Of a stretch of DNA of 64,000 nt, positions 1 to 12,940 are shown one piece after another; the stretch's first letter is position 1; the number at the start of each line of letters is the position of its first letter. The DNA is from Talaromyces rugulosus (lineage: Eukaryota > Ascomycota > Eurotiomycetes > Eurotiales > Trichocomaceae). Under the pieces are notes generated by a model, which searched no databases, was not told the DNA's origin, and saw nothing but the letters and a program-made list of their open reading frames with translations. The translations under genes were made by a program, and so were the position numbers. The stretch spans positions 434,001 through 498,000 of the forward strand of contig NC_049561.1 in the NCBI RefSeq assembly GCF_013368755.1. The letters run 5' to 3'.

Positions 1-75
1 TCTGCTCCTGATGAGCCTGTCGAGGTCAACACTTTGGAGGACCTGGAGGCATTGGCCACCGGTTTGTTGGGTTAG
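1..75 (+). CDS. 3' end of an unidentified gene (partial)
   Basis: Frame 1 is open from the window edge and stops at TAG 73-75. The 24 visible residues end in EVNTLEDLEALATGLLG, an acidic, leucine-rich tail. Codon use looks coding (many third-position C/G), but the stretch is too short to name a family. The rest lies to the left of the window. It could also be chance open frame. Confidence 0.4.
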   Translation, partial: SAPDEPVEVNTLEDLEALATGLLG

Positions 76-779
76 TGTCTGTACAAGGTTTCGCCTGCTC
101 GCTCTATTGAACCGAGTTGTAGATGCTGCGAAGAAAACATCATGTTACTGTTTATACCACACGTCAGGTTTGCATCTAGAGGAGTTTGTCATATAAAAAA
201 GTCGGTATACTAGCGATTGAAACAATTACCACGCAACATTGATCCGTAGACACAAGTAGAAAGCCATCATAGTAGTCAGCACGTCACTAAAAACATTTTA
301 TACATAGCAATGATAACATGATGATTTGCATTGATCCATCTCAGACGTTGAAGTGACAGCTGGACCACGCGCGGGCCACGTGCTGCTAAGCCGCTTTGGG
401 CCACAGCCCACGGTTGGATTTCCCGTTTCGGGCGTAGCAGAGATTTCGATGTAACGAACGGGCCGAGCACGCAATAGCGCCCACGATGTTGTCCGCGCGC
501 TGGAGGAACGACAGGAGAGATGGAGATTTTTCCTCTTCGTGTTTGTTGACTTCCGCAAGTCGACTTGTTTCACCAAAAAGAGAGAGAGAACTTGAACTCT
601 GAGCTTTTGACTGGCCGCTGCGAGGCTTAGCCCTACTGGTTTTCTATATTTCCGGGGTTGCTGCCAACAATTTCTCCACACAGCGGATCGCCTGAGCTAG
701 ATCGCGTGTGCATGCATAGCCTATATTCTTATTAACTGGAAAAAGGGTCCTATCATTCAGTAAGAGTGAAAACGGCATC
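76..779. other. Intergenic region before the permease
   Basis: No supportable gene. Short open frames on both strands have no family signal. A CACGTG hexamer lies near 377. This stretch should hold the 3' UTR of the left-edge gene and the promoter of the permease that starts at 780. Confidence 0.6.
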
Positions 780-2707
780 ATGTCAAAAGCGGACGGTGAA
801 AAACGCCAGCTCGGCCGCGAGGTCGTGGAAGACTATGGCCATCATCATCTCGCCGACGACAATGTGCAGCATATTGTGGTTGCGGACAAGCTGAGCCGAA
901 AGCTATCGGCTCGTCAAGTTCAGATGATCGCAATTGGTGGCACAATCGGCACTGGGCTGTTTCTGGGCACAGGAAAGTCTCTGTCTACAGGCGGCCCAGC
1001 ATCGATGCTCATTTCCTACGCGATTGTCGGTGCAATTGTCTTTATCACGATGTTGTCTTTGGGTGAAATGGCAGCATTCGTCCCCGTGGCCGGGTCGTTC
1101 TGTACATTTGCTGGGTAGGCGAAATCCGGGATACACTCCTTGCCGGTCATTATCTAACTAATTCCATGGACAGCCGTTTCGTGGACGATGCTTTTGGATT
1201 TGCTCTTACCTGGAACTACTGGTTCAACGACGCCGTGTCCACCGCCTCGGATTTGATTGCTCTTCAATTGTTGCTGGAGTACTGGACCGACAATTTTCCA
1301 GGCTGGGCCATCTCGTTGATCTTTCTCTTTGTGGTCATAGGACTCAACGTCTTTTCCGTCAAAGCATATGGCGAAGTAAGTTTCTCCGATTACATCCATC
1401 CCCAACTAATGATCATGCTAATGATGAGTCCAGGCAGAATATTGGCTCAGCTTGTTGAAAGTTGTTACTATAGTGGTATGTGGCAATTCATCAATTGCAG
1501 CTTTGGACACTACCCGTATTAATCACCTTTAGATATTCATTATCATTGGTGTCGCAGTCAATTGTGGCGGAAACACTAACCATCAGTACATCGGCGGCAA
1601 AAACTGGCACATTGGTGACGCACCATTTGTCGGAGGCATTGGTGGTTTTGCGTCGGTCTTTGTCACTGCCTCCTTTGCCTAGTATGTTGACATCTGTCCT
1701 CTGAATATCACAATAGGAACGTTACTGACCGTGTACCAGCGGAGGCACCGAGTCCATCGCCGTGACTGCAGGAGAAACAAAAGACCCAGCCAGAACCTTG
1801 CCAAGAGTGGTGAAGAATGTGTTTTGGCGGATTCTGCTGTTCTATATCCTTTCGGTTCTGATAGTCGGCTTAAACGTACCCTACAACTTCCCCGGTCTAA
1901 GCTCCGGTGACACTACCACCAGTCCCTTCACAATCGTTTTCCAACAAGTCGGCAGTTCAGTGGCCGGAAGCTTCATCAACGCGGTGATCATGACAAGCGT
2001 GATTTCGGCGAGCAACCATGCTCTCTTTGCTGGATCAAGGTTGTTATACACCCTGGCCATCGAAGGGTACGCGCCTTCGGTGTTTGGAAAGCTGAACCGC
2101 TTTCAGGTCCCATGGGTGGCCGTCCTGTCTACGTCCGTTATCAGCGGTCTCTGCTTTGGGGCCAGCTACATCGGCGCTGGCCAGCTTTGGACTTGGCTAC
2201 AGAAGTACGTGTTTCCCCCATAGATTATTAGGGCGTTACTAACTCTGCCGCAGTATCGTTGGTGTCTCCAATCAGCTCTCGTGGATTTCTATCGGCTTTG
2301 CATCTCTTCGTTTCCGCGCCGCTATCAAGAAGCAAGGCCTTGAACACTTGTTGCCTTTCAAAAACTGGACGTATCCGTACGGCCCGATACTTGCTGTTGT
2401 CCTCAATATCGTCCTGGTCCTTGTCCAGGGCTGGTCAGCCTTCAGTCCCAGCTTTGCCGCTGTTGACTTTGTCAGTTACTACATCGAGATCCCCGTCATG
2501 ATCGTCATGTTTATTGCATGGAAACTGTTCAAGCGGACTCACTTCGTCAGACTGGATGAGATGGACTTGGTCTCGGATCGGTATGACGGGGGCTTCACTC
2601 CTGACGAGCGAGCCCAGCTCCTCGATGTTGCGCATCGCAGCCCATTTTCACAGGATCAGTCGTGGAAAGGGAGAGCCACTGCTATTGGAACATGGCTTTT
2701 CTTTTAG
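780..2707 (+). CDS. Amino-acid permease (AAP/YAT family, lysine/arginine-permease-like)
   Basis: Six exons: 780-1114, 1174-1375, 1434-1475, 1533-1681, 1740-2204 and 2254-2707, separated by five GT-AG introns of 49-59 nt. Together they give 548 aa, the usual length for fungal amino-acid permeases. The first helix carries the hallmark GGTIGTGLFLG at residues 53-63 after a charged cytosolic N-terminus. About twelve hydrophobic segments follow. ESIAVTAGETKDPARTLP is the conserved loop after TM5, and SNQLSWISIGFASLRFR resembles the substrate-discriminating TM8 region of Can1/Lyp1/Alp1-type basic amino-acid carriers. Expected role: proton-coupled amino-acid uptake at the plasma membrane. Substrate preference for lysine/arginine is inferred from resemblance only. 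The start follows a purine-rich leader and is the first in-frame ATG. Confidence 0.93.
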
Positions 2708-3439
2708 ATCTCTTTAGCTTGCTTGTTTACATAGCTGAGTTCTCGGCGTTTGTTTTCCCTTCACAGTAGAGTGTTATGAGAGCGACCGGAAACCTCTGTA
2801 TATATAATATAATTTCGAATCAATTGATATCATCTAGACGCTGAATATCTCATCCATTTTTCTAGGAAGGCTTTCAATGTTAATATCAATTAATTTCGTA
2901 GGAACATACTAGCTGGCGGTTATAGAGACGACCAGACATTTCAACGTTGAATCATTGATATAAACCTGGATACCTCAGGTGCTGATGCCTTGATATCTAT
3001 CGAGAGACCATCCGACTTATCTCAAAAGCGAACAATGCAGTCAGAACGCGTGTGCTGAGATGTTACCATTCATTTATACAAAGTTACATGTGTCAATTGA
3101 TGTACCGCGTCCCGCGCCGCCAAAGGGGTTGTCATCCACCTGTTTAGCGAAAGAATAAGCGAACTGGAGCACATTCAATGTTGCCTTGGTTTTTACCGTC
3201 TTCTGCAATTACCCCCCTCCCTTTTTACAGTGTTTGCCGAGCTGTGTGTAAATTTAGCGAGCCAGAGACATGACATTCACACCCCAAACTACGTTATATC
3301 ATCGCTCGGAGAGTGGAACTGAGGCCTTTTTTAAAAATAATTTTAATTCCCGCTACCAACCCAAGGGATTTTTATTCCACATAAATGATACTGCAAGCAG
3401 AGAGTGTTCTTACAACTCCTTCATCCCTCCATAAAGCCG
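2708..3439. other. Intergenic, AT-rich 3' flank of the permease
   Basis: No gene seen. It contains an exact ATCAATTGAT palindrome at 2819-2828, about 110 bp after the permease stop, and a near copy around 3091-3100. The stretch before the pseudogene is AT-rich with A and T runs. Confidence 0.6.
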
Positions 3440-4424
3440 ATGATTACTTCTGACAAAGACATCCCCAAATTGCTTGGAACGCCAACAAAGCAGGTCGAAT
3501 GGGCTAAGAAGCCGGTGGCTGAGCACCTATGCAGTACTGCGAAGCGTGTTTACAATCCTCCTATGCAGGGATTGTTTAGCAAGACCCTGTTTATTACCTT
3601 GGCAGATGACTGCGAGACGGTCATTCAATTTCGCACTGAAAGGCTCGACATCAATGGGTTTCTTACTGCAAAGGGCGAGTTAAATGCATATGTTCTCGGA
3701 CGCTAAAGCTCTTGACGAAGAAGAATTGGAGAATGTCGATGTTTGGGCTTACTCCTTTACTCTTTGCCAGGCAAGATGTGACATCAAGGCATCGTTGGAA
3801 AGGGCGATGAAGGGCTTATTGCAATTAACACATCTCTCGGCCGTGTGTTTTCAAAGGGCTATCTCGCCGACAATAGTAGGAAGGCTATTAAGAGCAAGAT
3901 TCTCCCGCATCTTGACGCCATTTCGAGTCGCTGTTAGAAGAAATCGCTCCTTATAAGGCTACTTAGTGGATGGTCTGGCCCAGCTTCCTCTGTGGATCGC
4001 CCACTAGGACCTAGATGATATGATCGTGCTTGTTGATGAGGAATATCATGTTTCAGCCTTGATATATTGGTAATTATCTCATCCACGACCCTTTGGAGTT
4101 GGTTTTGGCCGAATTCACACTCTTGCTGGAGCGTATAGCGAAGGCGAGGTTTATATGTCCGATGGGTTCGAGACCGCAAAACGAGGATTTTGAAAAGAAT
4201 TAATCGACGAAATGCCGGAGAGCGTCAGGAGCAAGCTAGAGAATCAAATTAATATAATCCAAGATACAATTATCCTCCGGACCTTGTTGAATTGCTTCTT
4301 CTTCTTCGAGGACGGAAATGTGGGCTTCAGCAAAATTGCCTTGAAGGCACTCCCGAAGTTTATGACTTATCGTATTCCTTTGGTTAGAGGATAGGAGAAG
4401 CCGTATGAAGACCACTCTGAATAG
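3440..4424 (+). pseudogene. Decayed APH-type phosphotransferase-like gene
   Basis: Pieces of one protein can be read in order across changing frames. An N-terminal part starts at MITSDKDIPKLLGTPTKQVE. After a single-base shift near 3695, SDAKALDEEELENVDVWAY continues. After a second shift near 3770, GLIAINTSLGRVFSKGYLAD follows. The last part carries remnants of the APH catalytic region. The Brenner-type loop reads AH-stop-DLDDMIVLVDEE, where families have H-x-D-L-x3-N, and the following ALIDWE-like motif reads ALIYW-stop. At least two frameshifts and four or more in-frame stops are present, one being TGA in GF-stop-KELIDE. Many lesions fit C-to-T or G-to-A changes. Fungal APH-fold proteins form large, fast-turnover families of unknown substrate. 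This copy should be non-functional. Confidence 0.75.
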
Positions 4425-7400
4425 AAGGTCCTCTCATCTTCAGCTGTCGGGCTGTTCTACATATCAATTGTAGCAAGGACTGGACCATTGACATATATAG
4501 CACTGATATAAACCACATCCTGTAACATTGAAGCCAGTGCATATACCAGACTCAAACGGAGCGACCATGTAGAAAAACCATGACACATTAGGTAGGAAAG
4601 ACTACTATGTACATATATATTGATGTTAGAAAACAGCCATTCTTGTCAAAATTGTATATGCGCACTCACGTACTCGATTTTTTGTTCATCTTCAAGCCAA
4701 CTGTGTTTAGCATCATTCATGTGATTTCCATGGAGTCTGTACACACTTGGTGTAGATTCAACATTGAATTCTCCGCCTTCTAGTTTTTGCTTAAGGCATA
4801 TACAAATCTAGCTAGCTATGCGTTTTAGCATTCAACACTAACAACGGTCCTAGCTTGTTTTTTTTTTTTTTATTAAGTGAAAAAGTAACATGCCGAATCT
4901 ACATAGATTCATACAACATCTCAATCATACACTGACTCCAACACAAACTAACACTTCATGCGGTTTTTTGGAATAAAATGTCGGTAATTATGTAGCAGCC
5001 TCAGGCCACCATCGATGTAACTACCGACGGACATAAAATTACAAATAGCAATCGATTGACATATTATTCCGGACTGACCAACAGGAGCGAGATATGGTTT
5101 CTTTCCCGATGTTACTTTTGCGCCATCCGATTACTAACGAGGTTATTATCATTCCTTGGCTGCCAGCCCACCCCTGTCACTAATGGATCAATTGAGAACT
5201 TGGGAGGGTGGTATTCCCCGAAGATTGACTGAATTTTGGGATAGGATCCCGGCTGGGTGGTACAACATTGGAGCAAAGAACAATAGGCCGAATTAAAAAA
5301 AACAAAGAAAAAAAAAACCATTTCAACCCAATCAGAAGACTTGTCTGAACAAAAAAAGAGACAAATAAAATAACAGTACGGAGTAATATTACTAGTCCCG
5401 TCAAGAAGCGGCCCCCATTTCCATGACGCGGCAAACGACCATTCACGATTCTACTTATGTCAGACTCCACGAGACTTAAGCACGGAGGCCTGAACTAAGA
5501 GAAACCTAATTCAATGTAGATCGCAGCGATATTCCTCTGCGACTTGTCAGTGTCAACGAAGGATTTTAGATTGTTACGGATACGGGGCAATTATTTTGCT
5601 GGTGCTCCCGTTCCGTCGATTGACCCATGCTTGGCTCAAGAGAAAACTCAATATGTGATAATTATTATGGTTACCATCGTCCCATGCGAAGGTTGCGATC
5701 TGGCCCGCCGTGATCAAATGATTTTAGTGCCAACCGGGATCAAATCCTAGGAGAAATACCAACACAAATTCTCCGTGAAGATCCCTTGTTCGGACTACGG
5801 AGTAAATTTAGCTAGTCCGGGCATTTGCTATTAGGTGATGGAGAAGCATATTTGAGAATGCCCTTGAAAGCTGCTGGCAAGCACTTGTTGCACATGGTAA
5901 TTGATCTAGGCTAGAATCGACTATTGAACAGTTCCCGAGCCAGTAAATCAATAGACAAATGATATGGGAATCTGTTTGTCCTGAATCTCGACTCCCAAGG
6001 GCCAAAGTATCCGTGGCTAAATGACCTAGAACCAGTCAGCTAGTTAACAGGGCTACAGCCTACCGGGCTCGCCGTTGTTAGGTTGGTTGCACAGAGGGCG
6101 GGACTAGCATTCGATAGACCGGTTTGAAGGATGCAGGGCTCATCCGTCGGTCAGTAGACTTAGCTTGGGAGTACGTAGAAAGAATCTTCCCCCTTTCTTC
6201 TTTCTTCTCAAAACGATTCATCATTCCACGCCCTAAGGACGAGGGACCACAGAGACAGGATGCGGGATGATTTTCAGCACGCATCATCGGATCGCCGACA
6301 CTTGGCCGGAGCGCAATTCCAGGTCAATCGTTGCTTGTCATGTTATCGAAGTCGACCCTCTCGCCTCGCACACTAGAGTGACGTCCCCGCCGACCTGCAT
6401 GAGTCGTGATCACCTGGTCGGGCTGGCGACTCGCGGACTTCCCCGAAGAGGAAACCAAAATGCTGGCGTCATACCAATTTGGGATACCTGTCCTCATTTG
6501 GATTAGGCGGGTGTTTAGCCGGGCAACTTTAGCCGCTTATCCTCCATCAATAATGATCAGCTTTAATTAGCATTAATGTTCACTGGCCGAGGTGACCAGA
6601 GAGGACAACAAGCAATTGTCGCCCTGCTATACGGAGTAATAATGCTGCACGGAAGAGAATTTCATGAATCCCAGCAGCCTGGTCGTACGGAGTATACTGG
6701 TGTCTCCACTAATACGTGCCTCGTAAAGTTTGGCCGGCGATTTTAGAGCCAACATGCACTGATTCATGAGACCTTGCGACTCGAGCATCGCTCGTTTTTG
6801 TTTCTTTCTTTCCTTTTTCTCTTCGGTTTCCGGTGGACATGTTCTATCAAAGTTTAATCTTCGTGATTAACAGTGCATTGTAACATTGGCCCCATTCCCA
6901 ATGGAGTATGTACGTACCACCCCAAATCGACCCGCTTATGCTGTCTTTCAATGGCGCCCTTGTCGATCATGACGAGCGTATATGTACTGGGGGGGTATTC
7001 AATATTGCGTACAGTTGATTTTATTTGCCAGCCATTTCAAAGTATCTGAGCGCGAATAAAGTACGGAGTGTACCTCCGTCAGACGGGGTGGACGTGTCTC
7101 ATTCATGATTCGACATCGGCAGTGAGGGTTTTGGAAGTCAAAAATGTGGACTCGCCTTGTAACCTAGCCTAGGTGATGATCCGAGGGGTTGTTACTTCTA
7201 TTTCCGGCGCCGGAATATAAAATAAATCACCGTTCAAGGAACACAAAGTATAATAATATTCCTCGACGGTACGGAGCAGTCAACTATGGAACGGCTTGCG
7301 CTAAGTTGACCAGGGTTCCCAGAAAGAGGGAAGCGCCGAGAGTGGAGGATTGGACCATAATTGGATGGGTTCAAGCACTGCAGCGGTAGGGCACCAGTGA

Positions 7401-10400
7401 TCTCCAGCCTCAAGATTTGAAATCTGTCGGTAGGTATTACGACTTATGCGACGTTGATCAATGCGCTTCTCGTGGGCCGTGGCGAATGGGTGGAGCATGC
7501 GCGTTCAGTCACCTGATTCTGCCTGCAGCACTCATCGAGTCCTTGTGTGTATGCGCTCTAACCTTGATTCAGCCATCTGTGAGTGCGAAGAAAACGTGTG
7601 CTTGCGAAAATCCGGGTTCGTTCTTTGTGTGTCTCATCAAAAAGAATTGTTGATTTACTCCGTACTTGGAGTGAGATTAGATGATCTGCCAAGTCGTGAT
7701 ATTACCGCAAATGGCATAGACGATGTGCGTTATATCGAGATGTTTGATGAGCATGGCCGTTAGGCTGAATCGCTCGTCTCACCGTAGCAGGCTGCACTAT
7801 ATGTAGGATGTACTAGGTTCGTATCTGACTTGTTAGGATGGCGCGTCGTACTGTCGTACCGTGTACGGATCCGTATACTGATCAACGCACTGTTTCTTTT
7901 TTTTTTTCTTTTTTTCGTGGGCAAGCCTACCTTGCGTCAGGTGCTTTTCCACTCATTATCTGTAGTACCAGTAGACGTTCGGAATAGGACGTGTCATGAT
8001 AGATCGAATTGTTGCTTTTCAGAGCTGATATCACTGAGCGGTGTCGAGCGTGAAGGGTCCCACACCTGGCACCAGCGGTGGAAATTCGAGATCGGCTGGA
8101 TATGTATGTTGTTGACTAGAAGCAAGGGAGATTTAGCTCGTTCGTGGCATCGTGAGCAGCCAACGATGAGGCACCGGTAGAGGATGCGATGGCTGTCGTC
8201 GCAGCACGAGTCAGAGATAGCCGCGGAGCTCTCCTATACATGAAGCTTTCGGAAGGAACGAGCCGAGCCCGCGGAACCCGTTCGCGCGGTCCGTGACTGC
8301 CTCCGTTGCTCCCTGCGTCCTTCTTCGACCTCATTTTTTCTCTCCTCAACCCATCGCGTCCTCGGGCATGCATGTTATGTTGAAGCCTATCAGGTTGCGC
8401 CGCTGTCATCTACTTTCGAGAATCCACCCGATTGATCTCGATCTGCACCACTCATCGCATCGTGCCAGGTCGCGCGTCACCACACTCCAGAGGCTGGGTA
8501 GCACAGACTAAGTCGAACACGGCGACTACCTGTCGAGCTCCTCTGTCATAGGCCCTGCTCGCTAATTATTATTCCCACCAACCGCGAAGATGTTGTGTAC
8601 GACGTGCTTCTACTACGTACCTACATCCCCACCAGGTTGTGGCTTGGCCTGCCCCCAGTTGCGCCAATTCGACACCGACTCGATGGCTTGGGTTTCTTTA
8701 TCCATTGATTCATTATTGCCCCATCGCCCCCTTGCTACTACTGTACCCCGTCACCCTCTAGCTATACGGGAGAGTCAACAATCCACCTTCGAATCGCAAG
8801 GGGTTTAGCGCTGCATGCCTTGATCCTACACCCTTGGATCAATTTCAGGCATTCATCCACTCAGCGCTGCTTTTCCCCACCCCTACGAATTAATGATCTC
8901 CGGCCTGACAGCCTAACATTAAAATACCAGTTATTCCAACGAGGTGACTGGTCGGTAACACTATCGACTTGAATGAGAGCCGGCTCGGAAAATTTCTCGC
9001 AATGACCACCCTCCTGACCCCCGCGGGAACCCACCGGCCCAAACCCGTCGGTATTATTTGGTGTCATTATTATTATTATGATTCGATGTTTGGAAAATAT
9101 CCGTCTCGGAACTGGACGCGGATTCGCTACCTGAACTAGCAGCGCACGGGCCAATATAGTTCCTAATTTCCTCGGATCCTTGGCTACGACGCTTAGCCGT
9201 GAGAGGAAAAAGAACTCTTGGGACAGAGTTTGAAACTAAACAGCATGGACGTACCATGCAACGCGCATATCGCGCCCTTAATGGGTAACGGTGAACGTTG
9301 GACGGATCGTCAGAATATTGGAATTTGGTACACTGGAAAGCCACAGGCAATAATAATAATGGTTAATCCTCCTGATGATTATCCGCCCAACCAACATGAT
9401 TTACAGAATGCTGTCAAATGTGAACTACAAGTTCCACAGTGAGGAAAAGATGATTGCCCACAATAATTACTTGATGGCTAAGGTGTGCTTAGGTAGATCC
9501 GGGATCAGTTTGGCGTTGCTTTTGTCGCGTGCCTACGGATACTCTTTGTCAACCTCATCACCCCTACCTAGGATGACTCGTATCCTTCTGGCGCTGAACC
9601 GTGCTCTGCTGATCTCCAGGCTAAAACGGTAAAGCCCTCAGCCCGCGGAGCCGCTGGATGAGACCCTCTAAATTGTGGAGTGCCCGTTGAAGATGCAACA
9701 AGACACGAATACCCGATCTTAGACGCGAAAATCCCATTGGGCGACGCGGTTGGTGGTGCTGGATCAGGCCAGCCCCCTGGCATGGAAGCCGGCATGAGAA
9801 GATGTATCCGTATGTCTCGATGAGCCTGGCTAAGCTTTCACCACTCTCTGCGACTCTAAAAGGCTAAGGCAGGTTGAGCCTGGACTCTTTAAAATGAAAC
9901 GCATCATATCCACTTTGATAGTACCCGATCCGGAAATTTGGTATTCGAATTACATGAGCTTGAAACAGCGTCATACTTATTACGAGCGAAATACGTAGTA
10001 GACTGAACGCGTGTGTCTTCTGCAGTACGACAGAGCAGCAGCTTAGTGTTCCATCAACCTTGGCGAAGAGTCAGACAGCTTTCCGCCAAGAAAGGCACCG
10101 TCGAGGTCAAACCCAGAGGAAGAAAAAGGTTACTGTTTGCCTTTACAACCGTAACAACGACAAACTGGTAACGTAATCCTACATATTATTGTTACGAGAC
10201 TAGGGGGCTTATTTTTTTGTCTCTACTCCGTAGGTTCGGGGATAAAATATTCGGGATTTAGGATCGAGCCCCACGGATTCCACGGTAGTTCCAGCTCAGG
10301 CTTGCTCCACCAAGTGGACATTTCCCTCTATTCGCCGACAAGACTAGTGCTTTTAGTGACCTCTACCGTAGCGTCGGTAGAGCCCTCATCCGCCGAACAG

Positions 10401-12940
10401 GGCTACTACTATTTGAATTTGGGAATGCGCGGCTTGGCTCAATAGTTGGAACAGCTGATCGGTCTAGGCCTATCTCAGCAAATCACAATATAATGATGGC
10501 CACAGCAACAGCTTCAGATGCAGCCCATCACTTGCCTGGCTCTCTAAGCTGTGTCGATGGTTCACCAATGCGGTCAGAGTCGGATGAAAGAGAAGCGGAC
10601 CAGCATCCAACACTACTGTTGACACAAGAAACATCAGAAATAACTCCGCTGGAGGCCACCCTACTTTGAAGTCTAATCAACGTAATGACACCCGTGCTCG
10701 CCTTGTGAATGTCAACGTCATTTTGAGTTATCGCGATGAGTTACTCCGTATCTCGCGCCGTTTTTACATCTCCACGATCTCCGCGCAGGTAACCAATAGT
10801 TATTCTCCCTGATGTGTGTCAAATTGTCGACAGGGCAAAGTGCCAAGTTCCAAGCGCAGGAATGTACGCACTGTGCAGCATGCAGTCGAGCCCGCAGCAG
10901 CGCGGATCACATACCAATCCACTGTCCGTCTCATTTTTGCATACGAATCAGCATTCGCCATTGCGTCCTGTACCACTCACTGGGCATTTGTCCATCCCGG
11001 TTTTCCTCCGTACATATATATTTTTTTTTTTTTCATTTCCCCCCGCCTTTATCCTGGAATCGTTTGGTGCTGTCCGTTTCGTGTTTTTGATGCGCTGATG
11101 CTTAGACTATTGGAGACTATTGGGGCCGGAGCAAAAACAAGACGGCCGACGACGTCGATCCATCCGCAGAGGTTCGCGGCGACTACAGGAAGCCTCCTCC
11201 GATTGGGCGCGGCGATTCATCTGGGGTCGACAAGACACAGATAGCTCCCCACTAATCATTGACGCTGATTCGACTTGCGCTAGCTGGAGAGTGAACTCAT
11301 GTTCGAGAGCTCGAGCCCCCTCCTCCCCTCCATGGTGTCCATGACTCCAGCATCCTCCCTTTTCGGTTGCTAGCTAACCATTTCCGGCCTTGCTGGCCCT
11401 CTCCGCTGACAGCGGCAACCATTCCCAAGTGTTCAGCTACTGCAAGCCACTGCAGTCGGTAAGCCGCGGATCCTCAAAAGTAGCAGAACAGACAAGGTCG
11501 GCGCAAAACCGGGCCTTTTTCCGTACTCGTTTCTCAGCCTACTATTTGTCACTATTGCCGGGTCAAATCATGTAAAATTCGACTTGGCCGGCCTGAGGGA
11601 GGAGGGGAAAGGCATCAATAGTTCTTCAGCCTTTTCAACCACGGCAAATGGGGATTTAAAATTTCTTTTTTTCAATGGCTTGGAAGGCCATCGATCGATC
11701 GCTTGCTACCCGAACAACGGGCCATCAACTGGCAACGCAATCGTTCATTCTTCGCGCCGAACTCCGCCGCGATTTGTTGTGGACGGTGGATCTGTCCGCT
11801 ATGGAGATCAGAGGACTAAGTACAGTTTAATCTTGCAGACTGCTGCGGTAGTAGTATACTCCGTCCGTAAGCTACCTAGTAGTTACGTAGGAGCTGCGCC
11901 GTGCCACGGACCACTGCGAATGCACAGTCTCATACCATTCACTACCCTCAAATACTGGTCTGTAAATAATGGGCGCCCTCTCCCACCTACGCCCCTAGCT
12001 ACCGAGCGAAGTTCCAGACAATCACTGTCATGACCTGCAGGTGGAGGTGATCACCAGTGCGCGGTCCATCGTTGCAGATCTTGGGCACTGTCCCAATCCT
12101 TTCTTCTCACATAATTCGTCATAAGCTCCAACGTGTGGACATATGCCCGGTCTCATTACCGCTAGCCACTAGATATCAGTAGCCTGGGGTGATCCACATA
12201 CTCTTCTCTACTAGTATCGACACAGGACGTTCTCAACGTCTCTTCGGAAACTCTGTTGTACGGGGTCCGTACTGGGGCATTGGCCTTTTGCGCTTTTCTT
12301 TTCCTTTCTCCTTTCTTTTTTTTTGATCTCTGTCTGTTTTTTTGGGTTCTTTTTATTTCCCAAGCTGCATCCACTTGAAGACAATATTGAGACGTGTCAT
12401 CCATTAGACTCTGGCTACTGGGCCGCCACGTCGATCATCCCAGGCCTTTGGCTCCAGCACAAGTGGAAGGGCAGAGGAGAAAAAAGGGTCTCCAGCTTGA
12501 GGTATCTGATGCAAAGAATATTTTATCGTGATCTATCAAGCTATTCCGATAAAGGGTGGAAGCCCCTGGCGGACCTATACATTGGTTGCACGGTCAACAC
12601 TTGGATATTGGTGGGATTGATTGCTGATAGTGGTTTCACTGCGGGTCGACATCCAGGAACGACAAGAGTGAAAGGAAATAAGGAAACTATACTGCCAATT
12701 ACTTTGGGTTGATTCGCATGCTTGCCAAGCGACATTATCGTCTATTGGGAAATCCAGACCCTCGCGATCGAGGGTTTATACAAAACCACATACGCGACCT
12801 CTGCAAGAACATTTCTTTCTTTTAAACCTGCCAATGTCGCCACCAACATCGTCGCTCACTGCATCGTTATAGCTGCGCTATACGGTAATATTGAAATATA
12901 CAGCACACAAGGCCGCTGCCGATTGACAGCACCAACCCCA
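4425..12940. other. 8.5 kb gene desert
   Basis: No protein-coding gene could be supported on either strand. Open frames are under 150 codons, mostly lack an ATG start, and show no family motif or plausible splice chain. The left part (4.4-5.5 kb) is AT-rich with a 14-nt T run at 4858-4871. The middle carries copies of a 9-mer TACGGAGTA or its complement. The right part has pyrimidine-rich tracts near 7890-7920, 11020-11050 and 12295-12360, typical of fungal promoters and 5' UTRs. The nearest downstream gene is the Zn2Cys6 regulator at 12941, so part of the stretch may be its control region. Non-coding transcripts or transposon remains cannot be excluded. Confidence 0.55.
5377..10750. repeat. 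Dispersed 9-mer TACGGAGTA / TACTCCGTA
   Basis: Exact copies were read at 5377-5385, 5796-5804, 6630-6638 and 6686-6694 on the + strand. Complement copies lie at 7656-7664, 10224-10232 and 10742-10750. One-mismatch relatives lie at 7062, 7270 and 11857. All seven exact copies in the window that I found fall in this gene-free stretch. The core CGGAG recalls a Zn2Cys6 half-site, but no known binding protein is claimed. Confidence 0.6.

Noticed and set aside
9064..9361. CATTATTATTATT and its complement about 300 bp apart, looking like terminal inverted repeats
   Set aside because: The match is only the ATT repeat itself. The sequence just inside does not pair and no target-site duplication was seen.
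10816..11244. 142-codon plus-strand frame in the gene desert
   Set aside because: Begins at GTG, contains a T-run-derived Phe stretch and no motif. It looks like promoter sequence read as protein.
11584..12033. 149-codon plus-strand frame upstream of the Zn2Cys6 gene
   Set aside because: Has no ATG start (TTG) and no recognisable domain.
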